Positions 56,154 to 64,000 of a stretch of DNA of 64,000 bases are shown here, piece after piece. The position numbers were made by a program, and so were the translations under genes. Origin of the DNA: Neobacillus pocheonensis (GTDB lineage Bacteria > Bacillota > Bacilli > Bacillales > Cytobacillaceae); assembly GCA_023702235.1 (NCBI GenBank), contig JAMQCR010000002.1, positions 558,001 through 622,000 of the forward strand, given 5' to 3'. The first letter of the stretch is position 1; each line of letters starts with the position of its first letter. The notes below the pieces were generated by a model. It worked only from the letters and a program-made list of their open reading frames with translations. It had not been told where the DNA came from and ran no database searches.

Positions 56154-57745
56154 TCTGTCTGGTCCCCTCGTTTCGGACCGGGTTGTTGGCCTTCCGGAAT
56201 CCGCATTTTTTCCTCACCAGATATCAGCACGGGACGGTTTGTCATGTTCCACCGGTGTGTTCGGATCAATACGTCCTTCAAATTACGAGGAATCTGAGGA
56301 GCAACTGGGCTTAAATAAGGAATGCCAAAAGAGCGAATGTTAGTTAGATGGATGATAATAGCAAGGGCTCCAAAAGCAACCCCATACAACCCCAACATTC
56401 CCGCCAATAGCAGCATTGGGAAGCGCAGCATACGATAGGGTGTTCCCAGGTTGTATCGTGGAAAAGAAAACGACGCGATACCGGTGGTAGCCACAATAAT
56501 TACCATGGGTGCTGATATAATGCCTGCCTGCACGGCAGCTTGTCCGATTACGAGCGCTCCCACGATACTGACGGCAGATCCAACTGATTTTGGCAAGCGA
56601 ATGCCCGCTTCCCGCAAACCTTCAAACAAAAATTCCATCATAAGTGCTTCTACGGCCGCCGGGAAAGGAATTCCTTCTCGTGCCGCAGCAATACTGATAA
56701 GCAAGCTTGTCGGGATCAATTGCGGATGAAATGTTGTCACCGCAACATAAAGAGAAGGGAGAAATAATGAAATATTTATTAATATATAACGTATGAATCG
56801 AATAAAGGTTGTATAGATAGAGCGTTCATAATAATCCTCTGCTGCTTGCAGTCCTGTCCAGAATGTCATGGGAACAATAAGAACGAAAGGTGTGTTATCC
56901 ACAAAAATGGCAACTTTCCCTTCTAATAGGCTTGAACACACAACATCCGGCCGCTCAGTATTCTGTATTTGAGGGAAGGGAGAAAAAGGCAGATCCTCGA
57001 TAAATTCTTCAATGAAAGCTGACTCTAAAACCCCATCAATTTGAATTCGCTGAATCCTTTGGCGAACTTCCTCCAAAACCGTATTGGGAGCAATCCCATC
57101 AATATAGGCAATCGCTATATCTGTCTGCGATAAATCCCCAATCGAATAGGGTTCCATTTTTAGTCTCGGGCTCCGAATTCTTCGACGCACTAGGCTCGTA
57201 TTGACCCTGAGTGTTTCCGTAAATCCGTCTCGCGGACCACGAACAGAAAGCTCGGCACTAGGTTCTTCAATACTACGTTTCTCAAACCCTTTTAAATCAG
57301 CAAGCAGTGCTTGGCTCTCCCCATCTGTTAGAACTGCAAGATTAGATTTCAATACTCCTTCAATGACCTCACGAACCTTAGAAACCGCCTTTACTTGAGA
57401 AAAAGCGATAAGCTGATCCTGGATGATTTCCCCTATTGAGGTCACATTCTTTAATCCATCAGGCATACCTTCGAACATCATTGGTTTCAAAACAACCTGT
57501 TCCATTATTTTCGTATCCACTAATCCATCGATATAAATCAGAAGCATTTTGGTCTTCCGATTTGAGGAAATGGGGCGAAAGACAATATCGGAACAATTTT
57601 CAAAAACTTGTTTCAAAACCTGTTCATTCAAGGATATATCCGGTACGAGTACCTCATCTTGAACATTGGGGGGCAATACGCCGGTACTCTCCAGTTCCTG
57701 AATGGCTTTTTTTAAAGGCTTCATCTTCCGAATTTTTTTCATCAT
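56150..57745 (-). CDS. GerA-family germinant receptor A subunit
   Basis: 531 residues, complete. The N-terminal soluble domain (about 1-290) has FRPISSNRKTKMLLIYIDGLVD and RVNTSLVRRRIRSPRLKMEPYSIGDLS. A membrane domain of five or so helices follows (PFVLIVPMTFWTGLQAAEDYYERS, SAVSIVGALVIGQAAVQAGIISAPMVIIVA). The conserved tail NMTNRPVLISGEEKM is present. First gene of an A-C-B operon expressed, in spore formers, in the forespore. GGGGGG precedes the ATG. Confidence 0.93.
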   Translation of the reverse strand: MMKKIRKMKPLKKAIQELESTGVLPPNVQDEVLVPDISLNEQVLKQVFENCSDIVFRPISSNRKTKMLLIYIDGLVDTKIMEQVVLKPMMFEGMPDGLKNVTSIGEIIQDQLIAFSQVKAVSKVREVIEGVLKSNLAVLTDGESQALLADLKGFEKRSIEEPSAELSVRGPRDGFTETLRVNTSLVRRRIRSPRLKMEPYSIGDLSQTDIAIAYIDGIAPNTVLEEVRQRIQRIQIDGVLESAFIEEFIEDLPFSPFPQIQNTERPDVVCSSLLEGKVAIFVDNTPFVLIVPMTFWTGLQAAEDYYERSIYTTFIRFIRYILINISLFLPSLYVAVTTFHPQLIPTSLLISIAAAREGIPFPAAVEALMMEFLFEGLREAGIRLPKSVGSAVSIVGALVIGQAAVQAGIISAPMVIIVATTGIASFSFPRYNLGTPYRMLRFPMLLLAGMLGLYGVAFGALAIIIHLTNIRSFGIPYLSPVAPQIPRNLKDVLIRTHRWNMTNRPVLISGEEKMRIPEGQQPGPKRGDQTE

Positions 57746-58173
57746 ATTCCCCCCAATATATGATTTATAAAATCTAACTTAAGAAAAAACTCAATATTCC
57801 ATCGTTAAAGTGTCTCACTCCTTTTTAAAAATTATTCAATTATTTCCAAAAAAAATCTACTACAAGTAACAAGTAGAAAATAATTACAACAGATGTTCTT
57901 TTATCAACTCGACTAGCGGGGTAGTACCAACAAAGCTGTCATCACCCGCAATAAAGCATATCAAGTTAATGTCAAATGTTTATCGCTATTTTCGTAAAGT
58001 AGTCTTTTTTATAGAATTACCGTAACAAAAACGAACGTTTCTGTTACGTAAGTCCTCGCCAATTTTTCCAGCTAGCAATTTTGCATAACTAACGTAACAA
58101 AAATACGTAGACAGTCCCGAGCTAAATCATATGCTAGAATTATTGAGATCAGAGGATACAGTGGTCGTGACCG
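57746..58173. other. Control region right of the ger operon, with inverted repeats
   Basis: Holds the left end of the cassette (57918-57956). A palindromic stretch CGTAACA ... TGTTACG at about 58021-58048, echoed by AACGTAACAAAAATACG at 58090, is a possible operator for the aminotransferase gene. Confidence 0.4.
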
Positions 58174-58981
58174 ATGTATGGAAGAGAAAATGTAATTGAT
58201 GCTTCAATTGGTGCTATTACGGATGATCACGGAACTTTAATTTGTCTGCCCACAGTGGAAGAACAGTTTCGGATCATGCCAATGCAGGAAATGATCAGCT
58301 ACAGTCCAGTAGGTGGATTGCCTGGCTTTTTGGAGGTCGCATTTAAACATACTTTCGGGGACTCTGGCAGGATGCTTATGTACGTGTAGTTGCCAGCGCA
58401 GGCGGGCCGGTGCTATTTCAAATGTTGTTTGGAATTATTCAAATGTTGGCGATACCATATTAACACATGATTGGTACTGGACCCCATATAGCACGATATG
58501 CAAAGAGACTGGACGATATTTGGAGACGTTTGATTTATTATACGAGGAAATGAAGTTTAATCTAAATTCATTTTCGAGCAAGGTCAAGAACCTTTTGGCA
58601 AAACAAGATTATTTAGTGATCATATTAAATTCGCCAAATCACAATCCAACGGGATACAGTATTTCCGATAGTGAATGGGATGAAATAATAGATTTGATAG
58701 TGGAAGAAGCAAAAGACTTAACTAAAACAATTACTTTGGTAATCGATATTGCATATATTGATTATACCAAAGACCCAGTCAGCGCTCGGTCGTTTATGGA
58801 AAAATTTGGAACACTTCCTTCTAATATAGTTATAGAATTAGCCCGTAAAACCACGTGGGCTTGCCCCGTGGATGTAAGGGCTTCGCTCAAGGGTATCCTT
58901 TAGGGTACCCTATTTGAGCGACTTTCTAATTCTCAATTTTATAACTTGAGAACATATATTCCTATATGTTAAAATATACAC

Positions 58982-59410
58982 ATGAAAACAAATAGAATAA
59001 ACTCCGAAAATTATAATACTTTAAACCATTGTAAATTTTTAATTCAATATCATATCATTTGGTGCCCTAAGTTTAGATTTAGTGTTTTAGGTGAAAATGT
59101 AGAATCGGTATTAAAAGAAGTATTATATACTATCGGAGAAAAATACGAATTTGAAATTAAAGAACTGGAAGTCATGCCAGATCATATCCATATGTTTGTT
59201 TCTACAAAACCGACGGTAGCACCTACAGATGTCATTCGGACATTTAAAAGTATTTCAGCGATTGAGGTATTTAAAAGGTTGCCAAGGTTAAAACGGTTCT
59301 ATTCTCGTTGTGGTTCTTTATGGAGTAAAGGATATTTCGTAAGCAGCGTTGGAAAAGTTAGTGAAGAAACTGTCAAAAGATACATACAAGAACAAAAGAG
59401 TAAAAGTTAA
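58982..59410 (+). CDS. tnpA: IS200/IS605 Y1 transposase TnpA
   Basis: 142 residues. The HUH motif is in MPDHIHMFVS and the catalytic tyrosine in EETVKRYIQEQ. It moves single-stranded DNA by recognising the end hairpins. Complete; a weak ribosome site lies before the ATG. Confidence 0.92.
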   Translation: MKTNRINSENYNTLNHCKFLIQYHIIWCPKFRFSVLGENVESVLKEVLYTIGEKYEFEIKELEVMPDHIHMFVSTKPTVAPTDVIRTFKSISAIEVFKRLPRLKRFYSRCGSLWSKGYFVSSVGKVSEETVKRYIQEQKSKS

Positions 59411-59429
59411 ACAGAGAGGAGTATGATAC

Positions 59430-61144
59430 GTGAGTGGTTTGAAGGAAAAAAACAAAAAAACACGTAAAAAAAATGAACAATCTAATTTCAAAAAAACATT
59501 AAACACCATTCGTAAATATCATACTCCTCTAAATGTCATAGAAATTGAAATAAAAATTCTCCCTTCACAACATTATAAAATGATGCGAATTGGAGAACAT
59601 TTACGGATTATCCGGAACACTGTAGTTGGTGTGCTCTTTAAAAACTATAAACAGATGGTTAGAACGAAAAAATATAGAGACTTGATGAAACAATACCGTT
59701 TGGTAACTGAGAAGATGTCCAAACAAAATACAGATATCAAATTATTAGATAATGAACTTGATAGTTTAAAAGAAAAGCTCGAAGAGCTTCGTGAAAAATA
59801 TAATGTGACTTTTGATTTTGCCAGGAATTTTGGTGCAGAAATGCGAGAAAGAAAATTTAGCCTGCCGGATGCAGTAACAGTTTTATCCGTTTGTGAAATG
59901 GCTTGGAAATCTATCGAAAAGATTCTATTTTCTGATGGAGAAAACCCTTATTTTTATAAACGAAATGATTTTGTTACTTTTCAAGGTAAACAGGCTGAAC
60001 GCTGTATTATTTTGAAAAAAAATAAAAAAAACAGTGAATTATTCGTTTCTCATAACGGTATGAATTTTTCCTTGATAATTAAGAAAACTGACCTTTTCAT
60101 TCAAGAATCTTTATCCCGCTTTGTTCATTACATGGAAAACAGTGTTGAGATAGACAAAGAAAATGTGGAGAGACATTTGTCAGGAAAATCTATTCTACCT
60201 ACTTATCGTATTCGTAACAACCGGATTGTACGAAAAGAAATCAGAGGAAAAATAAGATACTTTCTTCAGATTGTTTCCGAAGGAAACCCAGTTGTAAAAC
60301 GAAAGAAAGATGGTTCTTTTCGCCATACCTTCGGTACAGGCAGAATTGGTGGGGACATCGGAACACAATCAATTGCCATTTTTTCAATAGGCAAAGTATT
60401 GCTTAAAAACCTAGCTGAACGTTCTAATTCAAGTTTTAAATTAGAACGGGAAATTACGAATATCCAAAGATATATAGACCGTTCTAGAAGAACAATGAAC
60501 CCCAAAAATTACAATGCTGATGGAACGATTAAAAAAGGTAAAAAAACATGGGGTTTTTCGAATCGGTATTTAAACGCACAAAGAAAATTATGGAACTTAC
60601 AAAGAAAAGCAGCTGAAAGTCGCAAATATGCCCATAATGAAGACATAAACTATTTTCGAACATTAGGTGACGAACTTATAATGAATCCATGAATATTAGA
60701 GCTTTGCAAAAGAAAGCAAAAGTAGCCACAAAAAGTGACAAAACAGGCAAATGGAACAAAAGAAAACGTTTTGGTAAAAGCATTTTAAACCGTAGTCCTG
60801 GATATTTTATCGAACAAGTAAAATATCGTTTTAGATTGACAGGTGGAACAGTAAAGGAAGTTAATACTTGGACATTTAAAGCCTCTCAATATGATCATGT
60901 TTTAGATACGGAAAATAAAAAGCAATTATCCAAACGATGGCATACTTTACCTTGCGGAACGAAAATTCAACGTGATCTATACTCAGCATTTTTACTGTAT
61001 TGTTCGGAAAAAGATTTGCAAAAACCAAATAATGAAATGTGTCATAATACATTTGAAAAATTTTATCAATTTCACGAATTATGCATTAAAGAAATAAAAA
61101 ACAACCGGATGGTTGTTCTAAATAGTGGGATTAAAATTTTTTAA
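59430..61144 (+). pseudogene. tnpB: TnpB-type RNA-guided nuclease of the IS605 element, split in two frames
   Basis: 59430-60692 encodes the N-terminal wedge/REC part and the first RuvC motif (GRIGGDIGTQSIAIFS, Asp). 60689-61144 encodes MNIRALQKKAK, RFGKSILNRSPG and the third RuvC motif TKIQRDLYSAFLLY (Asp). The frames overlap by ATGA. One base over, the codons before the second ATG read E-S-M-N, which would supply the RuvC-II glutamate, so a single-base change broke the gene exactly there. No zinc-finger CxxC pair is seen, as in the larger TnpB subgroup. Confidence 0.84.
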
Positions 61145-61357
61145 TCCATTACTTTCAAAATACATTTCAGGGGTTTGACTTAGCCTCCGTTTCCAACTGG
61201 AAAGAAAGCAAACGCTAATGTGGTCAGCAGATTGCTTGTTTGTTGGTTTTCACCCCTATAGCTAGTGCGTAATGCCGATGGAAGGTTACCTTCATGTACG
61301 CTTACGAGAAACTATATGTGGAGTCCCCACGCGGGCTTGCCCCGTGGAGTGAGTCAG
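61145..61357 (+). ncRNA. Right-end region with probable guide (omega) RNA
   Basis: About 210 non-coding bases between tnpB and the right boundary with several complementary parts, such as AGCAGATTGCTTG and the end hairpin CCACGCGGGCTTGCCCCGTGG. In IS605 elements the omega RNA comes from this place and takes its guide from the flanking DNA, here the aminotransferase sequence from 61358. Position only; folding not tested. Confidence 0.5.
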
Positions 61358-61880
61358 AACATTTGCCTTTAGCATGTCCAAAGGGTTTACTGTATATGGA
61401 CAGCGGACGGGCGCGTTGATTGGGGTATTATCGGATAAGGATGTAATTGAAGAGTTTGCAAACGCTAATCTGGTAACCAGCCGTGCAAGATGGTCAAATG
61501 TAAATCGAGGTTGTATGAATATACTTGCTAATATTTATAAAGATGAAACTTTGCTAAAAAAGGTAAATGCTGAGCGCCAAGAATGCAATGCTTTAATTGC
61601 TAAGCGGGCTGATGCTTTTATTAAAGAGGCGAATCAGATTGGATTAAAAATATTACCTTATCATGCCGGTTTCTTCATTACAATTCCATGTGACAAACCT
61701 GATGCTGTGAGTGAACTATTAATTGCCGAAAGAATATTTGTTGCTCCCCTTTTGAAGGGGATTCGTGTAGCAGCTTGCTCTGTACCAGTTACACTGATGT
61801 ATGGTCTTGCAGCCAAAATTCAGTATGCAATAGTACGTGCAAACTCTGCGAGACTCTAGGGTTAACATAAAATATGAGGA

Positions 61881-61927
61881 GCGACTCTATTGGTAAACGC
61901 AGATGTGTTGATGGACAATAGAGTCGT
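61881..61927 (+). terminator. Hairpin after the aminotransferase remnant
   Basis: GCGACTCTATTG (61881) and CAATAGAGTCGT (61916-61927) pair; a short A/T stretch follows. A second hairpin (ACCCCCATCC/GGATGGGGGT) lies at 62103-62128. Confidence 0.65.
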
Positions 61928-62007
61928 TAAAATATAAAAAAACTCTTACAAAAAGTTGTTTACTGAACAATAAATTTCTTTTCTTCAACAATGCTCAGCA
62001 TGGATCT

Positions 62008-62035
62008 TCAACAATCGGGCGCGATTGTGGAATAA
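62008..62035. repeat. Interspersed hairpin repeat, partial copy e
   Basis: TTCAACAATCGGGCGCGATT then TGTGGAATAAA; only the left half of the family consensus is present. Confidence 0.45.
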
Positions 62036-62333
62036 AACTTAGATTTTTAAACGACTTTATTGCTAAAGCATCCTTTATAAAAAAATTTAACAACTTTATT
62101 TTACCCCCATCCAAAACAGGATGGGGGTATGCATGTTAGAAGTATTAAACTTAAATAACTTATTGTAATCTTGACATTTCCTTATTGCGGGTGGTGACAG
62201 CTTCGCTGGTACTACCCCTAATATTGAGAACTTGGGCTTTTTTCGTTACTCCATCATATGTCCCAATAGAGGGAGATGGCTTCTTATTAAAGAATGGCGC
62301 CCCATTGTATAATGCAACAAAACTGCAACCACT

Positions 62334-63230
62334 TCATAAATCAGGTATTGCCTTATTACTTTCTCTTAATAGTTCTAAAAATACGCTTAACGCTTTAGTC
62401 TGGAATGGGGATCGTAAGACAACTGAAAATTTCCGTATAATTGGAAGTTGTTTTACGTTTATGACATTTAAAGAGCCCATTGAACATTCCTTACGAATCG
62501 CCCAGTACGAAAGTAGACTAACACCAAGACCTGCTTCTACAGATTCCTTAATTAGTTGTGTACTTCCAAACTCCAATGTTTTTTTCGGAATGATTTCACA
62601 TAATCTGAACATTTTCTCAGTTACTTCTCTAGTTCCAGAACCATTTTCCCTGACAATCCACGTTTCTTTCTCTAATTCTGATATGTTAATTTCACCATTT
62701 TTTTGTGCCAAGCTATGTTTTGGTGAAGCCACCAGATACATGTAATCTACTGCAAAAGGTTCGATTACTAAATTTTTATCTTTGAATTCCCCTTCCAAAA
62801 TTCCCACATCTAATTGGTGCTCCAAAACTAATTTTGCTACCTCTTTTGTGTTCCCAATCGTAATGGTTGGAGTGATTAATGGATATTTCCTATACATTTT
62901 TGCAATAACATGCGGCAAAACGTATTCCCCAAATGTATAACTGGCACCAATTGAAAGAGGTCCACTCGTCTTGTTGGTTAGATCATCTATCAAGTAATGC
63001 ATTTTTGTATAGAGACCTAATATCTCCTTTGCATGATGATAGACAATTTCCCCAGCTTTATTTAAGCGTACAAATTTATTACTGCGCTCCAACAATTTTG
63101 TCCCCATGGTACGCTCAAAAGATTGAATATATTGGCTTACTGCAGGTTGAGTCATATGTAATTCTTCTGCTGCACGTGAAAAGTTTTCCATCTCTGATAC
63201 CGTTACAAAGACTTGTAACTGTTGATCCAT
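62334..63230 (-). CDS. LysR-family regulator, CysL-like
   Basis: 298 residues from the ATG at 63230; the in-frame TTG three codons earlier lies inside the ribosome site AAAAGGG. N-terminal helix-turn-helix (FVTVSEMENFSRAAEELHMTQPAVSQYIQSFE), effector domain (GPLSIGASYTFGEYVLPHVIAKM). It is divergent from a YeiH-family exporter, the usual pairing of CysL/YwfK-type regulators with sulphur-related genes. Its last bases lie outside the cassette that ends at 62218. Complete. Confidence 0.88.
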   Translation of the reverse strand: MDQQLQVFVTVSEMENFSRAAEELHMTQPAVSQYIQSFERTMGTKLLERSNKFVRLNKAGEIVYHHAKEILGLYTKMHYLIDDLTNKTSGPLSIGASYTFGEYVLPHVIAKMYRKYPLITPTITIGNTKEVAKLVLEHQLDVGILEGEFKDKNLVIEPFAVDYMYLVASPKHSLAQKNGEINISELEKETWIVRENGSGTREVTEKMFRLCEIIPKKTLEFGSTQLIKESVEAGLGVSLLSYWAIRKECSMGSLNVINVKQLPIIRKFSVVLRSPFQTKALSVFLELLRESNKAIPDL

Positions 63231-63278
63231 TTTTATCAACCCTTTTATAGTTTATTTTTTATTATATAGTTTTACTTA

Positions 63279-63290
63279 TGATAAGTATCA
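63279..63290. promoter_or_regulatory. Palindrome in the LysR/YeiH divergent region
   Basis: TGATAAGTATCA, overlapping a second small palindrome (CTTATGATAAG), midway between the two start codons. Likely LysR binding site. Confidence 0.5.
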
Positions 63291-63361
63291 CAAATATTTA
63301 TTTTTCTTATGGCTAGAAAAGGTTTAGTCTGAGATTGTGAATAAATAAAGGTGGTGTTGAG

Positions 63362-64000
63362 ATGGAAGCGCAGTACACTAGAGTAAATAAAGAACCTATT
63401 CAACCCCAAAAAAAATCTTCATCTCTTGGGCAATGGATCTGTGGAATTGGCTTTACCTTTATGATTGCCTTATTGGGCTACTTATTGGCAAAAACGCCTG
63501 GATTTGATCATGTTGGTCAATTAGCATCCGCGATTGTGATCGCAGTCTTGTATCGGCAATTTTTTGGTTACCCTGAACTCCTCCGTTCAGGTATAGGATT
63601 TTCTTCGAAAAGATTATTACGGTTTGCGATTATTTTGTATGGACTCAAGCTCAATATAGGTACGGTTTTACATGATGGTTTAGGATTACTTGTTCGAGAT
63701 ACTGGCGTTATTATCTTTGCTATCTTGGTAACAGTATGGCTAGCTCGAATGTTGAAAGCAGATAAAAATATATCACTTCTTCTTGGAGTAGGTACAGGGG
63801 TGTGTGGTGCGGCAGCCATAGCTGCGATAGCACCAATTATTAAATCAAAAGATGAAGATACCGCCATTTGTGTTGGTATTATTGCTTTAGTTGGGACGAT
63901 TTTTGCGATTTCTTATACGATATTACGGCCCTTCTTACCGTTGTCAGACATAGATTATGGCATTTGGTCAGGAATTAGCTTACATGAAATTGCTAACGTA
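63362..64000 (+). CDS. YeiH-family putative sulfate exporter (3' end outside window)
   Basis: 213 codons up to the window edge. After a short polar start, membrane segments follow: WICGIGFTFMIALLGYLLAK, LASAIVIAVLYRQFFGYP, LLRFAIILYGLKLNIGTVL, and the family signature LLLGVGTGVCGAAAIAAIAP. YeiH proteins (UPF0324) are predicted sulfate or sulphonate-derived anion exporters. AAGGTGG precedes the ATG. Likely controlled by the divergent LysR protein. Confidence 0.9.
   Translation, partial: MEAQYTRVNKEPIQPQKKSSSLGQWICGIGFTFMIALLGYLLAKTPGFDHVGQLASAIVIAVLYRQFFGYPELLRSGIGFSSKRLLRFAIILYGLKLNIGTVLHDGLGLLVRDTGVIIFAILVTVWLARMLKADKNISLLLGVGTGVCGAAAIAAIAPIIKSKDEDTAICVGIIALVGTIFAISYTILRPFLPLSDIDYGIWSGISLHEIANV

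Larger units (their letters stand above)
58830..61357 (+). mobile_element. IS200/IS605-family element with tnpA and tnpB
   Basis: The ends were set by comparison with the 54-base remnant at 14892: left end from GTTATAGAATTAGCCCG, right end to GGAGTGAGTCAG. Both ends hold a hairpin around GGGCTTGCCCCG, as expected for substrates of Y1 transposases. No target duplication is expected for this family. Confidence 0.87.
58174..61859 (+). pseudogene. Class I/II PLP-dependent aminotransferase, two frameshifts, split by an IS605-type element
   Basis: 58174-58829 holds the N-terminal part: VIDASIGAITDDHGTLICLP, SYSPVGGLPGFLEVAF, then after shifts near 58365 and 58405 VVASAGG.AGAISNVVWNYS, LVIILNSPNHNPTGYS and TLVIDIAYIDYTKD. 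After the inserted element, 61358-61859 continues with the PLP lysine in AFSMSKGFTVYGQRTGALIG and ends RIFVAPLLKGIRVAACSVP. Restored, it is about 400 residues, similar to aromatic or aspartate aminotransferases. It was the cargo of the surrounding cassette. Confidence 0.87.
57918..62218. mobile_element. Mobile-insertion-cassette-like unit bounded by 39-base Tn3-type inverted repeats
   Basis: The left end GGGGTAGTACCAACAAAGCT (57918-57956 in full) and the inverse of the right end GGGGTAGTACCAGCGAAGCT (62180-62218) agree at about 34 of 39 positions, and both end in CACCCGCAATAA. There is no Tn3 transposase or resolvase inside; the only passenger is an aminotransferase gene, itself split by an IS200/IS605 element. 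Without that insert the unit is about 1.8 kb. No matching 5-base flanks were seen (CTAGC left, TAATA right). Confidence 0.68.

Noticed and set aside
58830..58842. The 13 bases GTTATAGAATTAG as a shared target site flanking two IS605 copies
   Set aside because: They are better explained as part of the element's left end, since both copies are identical from exactly this point inward.
62185..62745. A 186-codon plus-strand frame
   Set aside because: It is the shadow of the intact LysR gene on the minus strand and starts inside the cassette end repeat.

Overview
The window looks like a chromosomal segment of a low-GC, endospore-forming member of the Bacillaceae (Bacillus/Neobacillus-like). The signs are GerA-type germinant receptor genes, a BirA-controlled biotin operon of the bioW/bioI type, strong AGGAGG ribosome sites, a KinB-like sporulation kinase, and IS231, ISL3, IS110, IS605 and Tn3-type mobile DNA. 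No rRNA, tRNA or CRISPR array was recognised.

Layout. 1-5.6 kb: the end of a Ger(x)C gene, a Tn3-type terminal repeat next to a truncated IS231-like element that is fused in frame to a tagatose-bisphosphate aldolase, a decayed acyl-CoA dehydrogenase, an IS3 scrap and two Crp/Fnr regulators. 6-20.6 kb: a long tryptophan/anthranilate catabolic block. kynU, a permease, kynA and kynB (right half, behind a TetR-type regulator) would turn tryptophan into anthranilate. The left half holds an HpaB-type monooxygenase, a FAD-synthetase-like protein and a flavin reductase (the anthranilate 3-hydroxylase trio), then 3-hydroxyanthranilate dioxygenase, ACMS decarboxylase, aminomuconate semialdehyde dehydrogenase, a RidA-type deaminase, a tautomerase, a hydratase and a decarboxylase. 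The last aldolase is only a C-terminal stub, and about half of these genes carry single-base indels. 20.6-27 kb: IS231 copy 2, a Tn3-derived miniature element, a cut ISL3 gene, small zinc-ribbon genes and a YceI remnant. 27-40 kb: mostly decayed genes (a DUF1643/DUF6946/methyltransferase chimera, truncated bioW, intact bioB, a bioI chimera, regulators, methyltransferases, HsdM and PIN relics) plus an IS110-family element.

40-44.7 kb is ordinary: an MFS transporter, LysR, glutamate racemase and a histidine kinase. 44.8-48.4 kb is the most unusual part: a group II intron with a reverse transcriptase gene, into which two related ORF-less structured RNA elements of about 0.85 kb appear to be inserted, one in the 5' ribozyme domain and one in the loop of domain 5. 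48.5-57.7 kb: an acetyltransferase, an aromatic acid exporter family protein, a protein tyrosine phosphatase, IS607-type relics and a gerA-gerC-gerB operon. 57.9-62.2 kb: a cassette bounded by 39-base inverted repeats of Tn3 type, holding an aminotransferase gene split by an IS200/IS605 element. The right edge has a LysR regulator and a divergent YeiH-family exporter.

The recurring theme is erosion: genes cut by deletions and joined to unrelated neighbours, and very many one-base frameshifts, often in short homopolymers. The frameshifts could be real decay or uncorrected long-read errors; only reads can decide. Fusions and truncations cannot be explained by single-base error.
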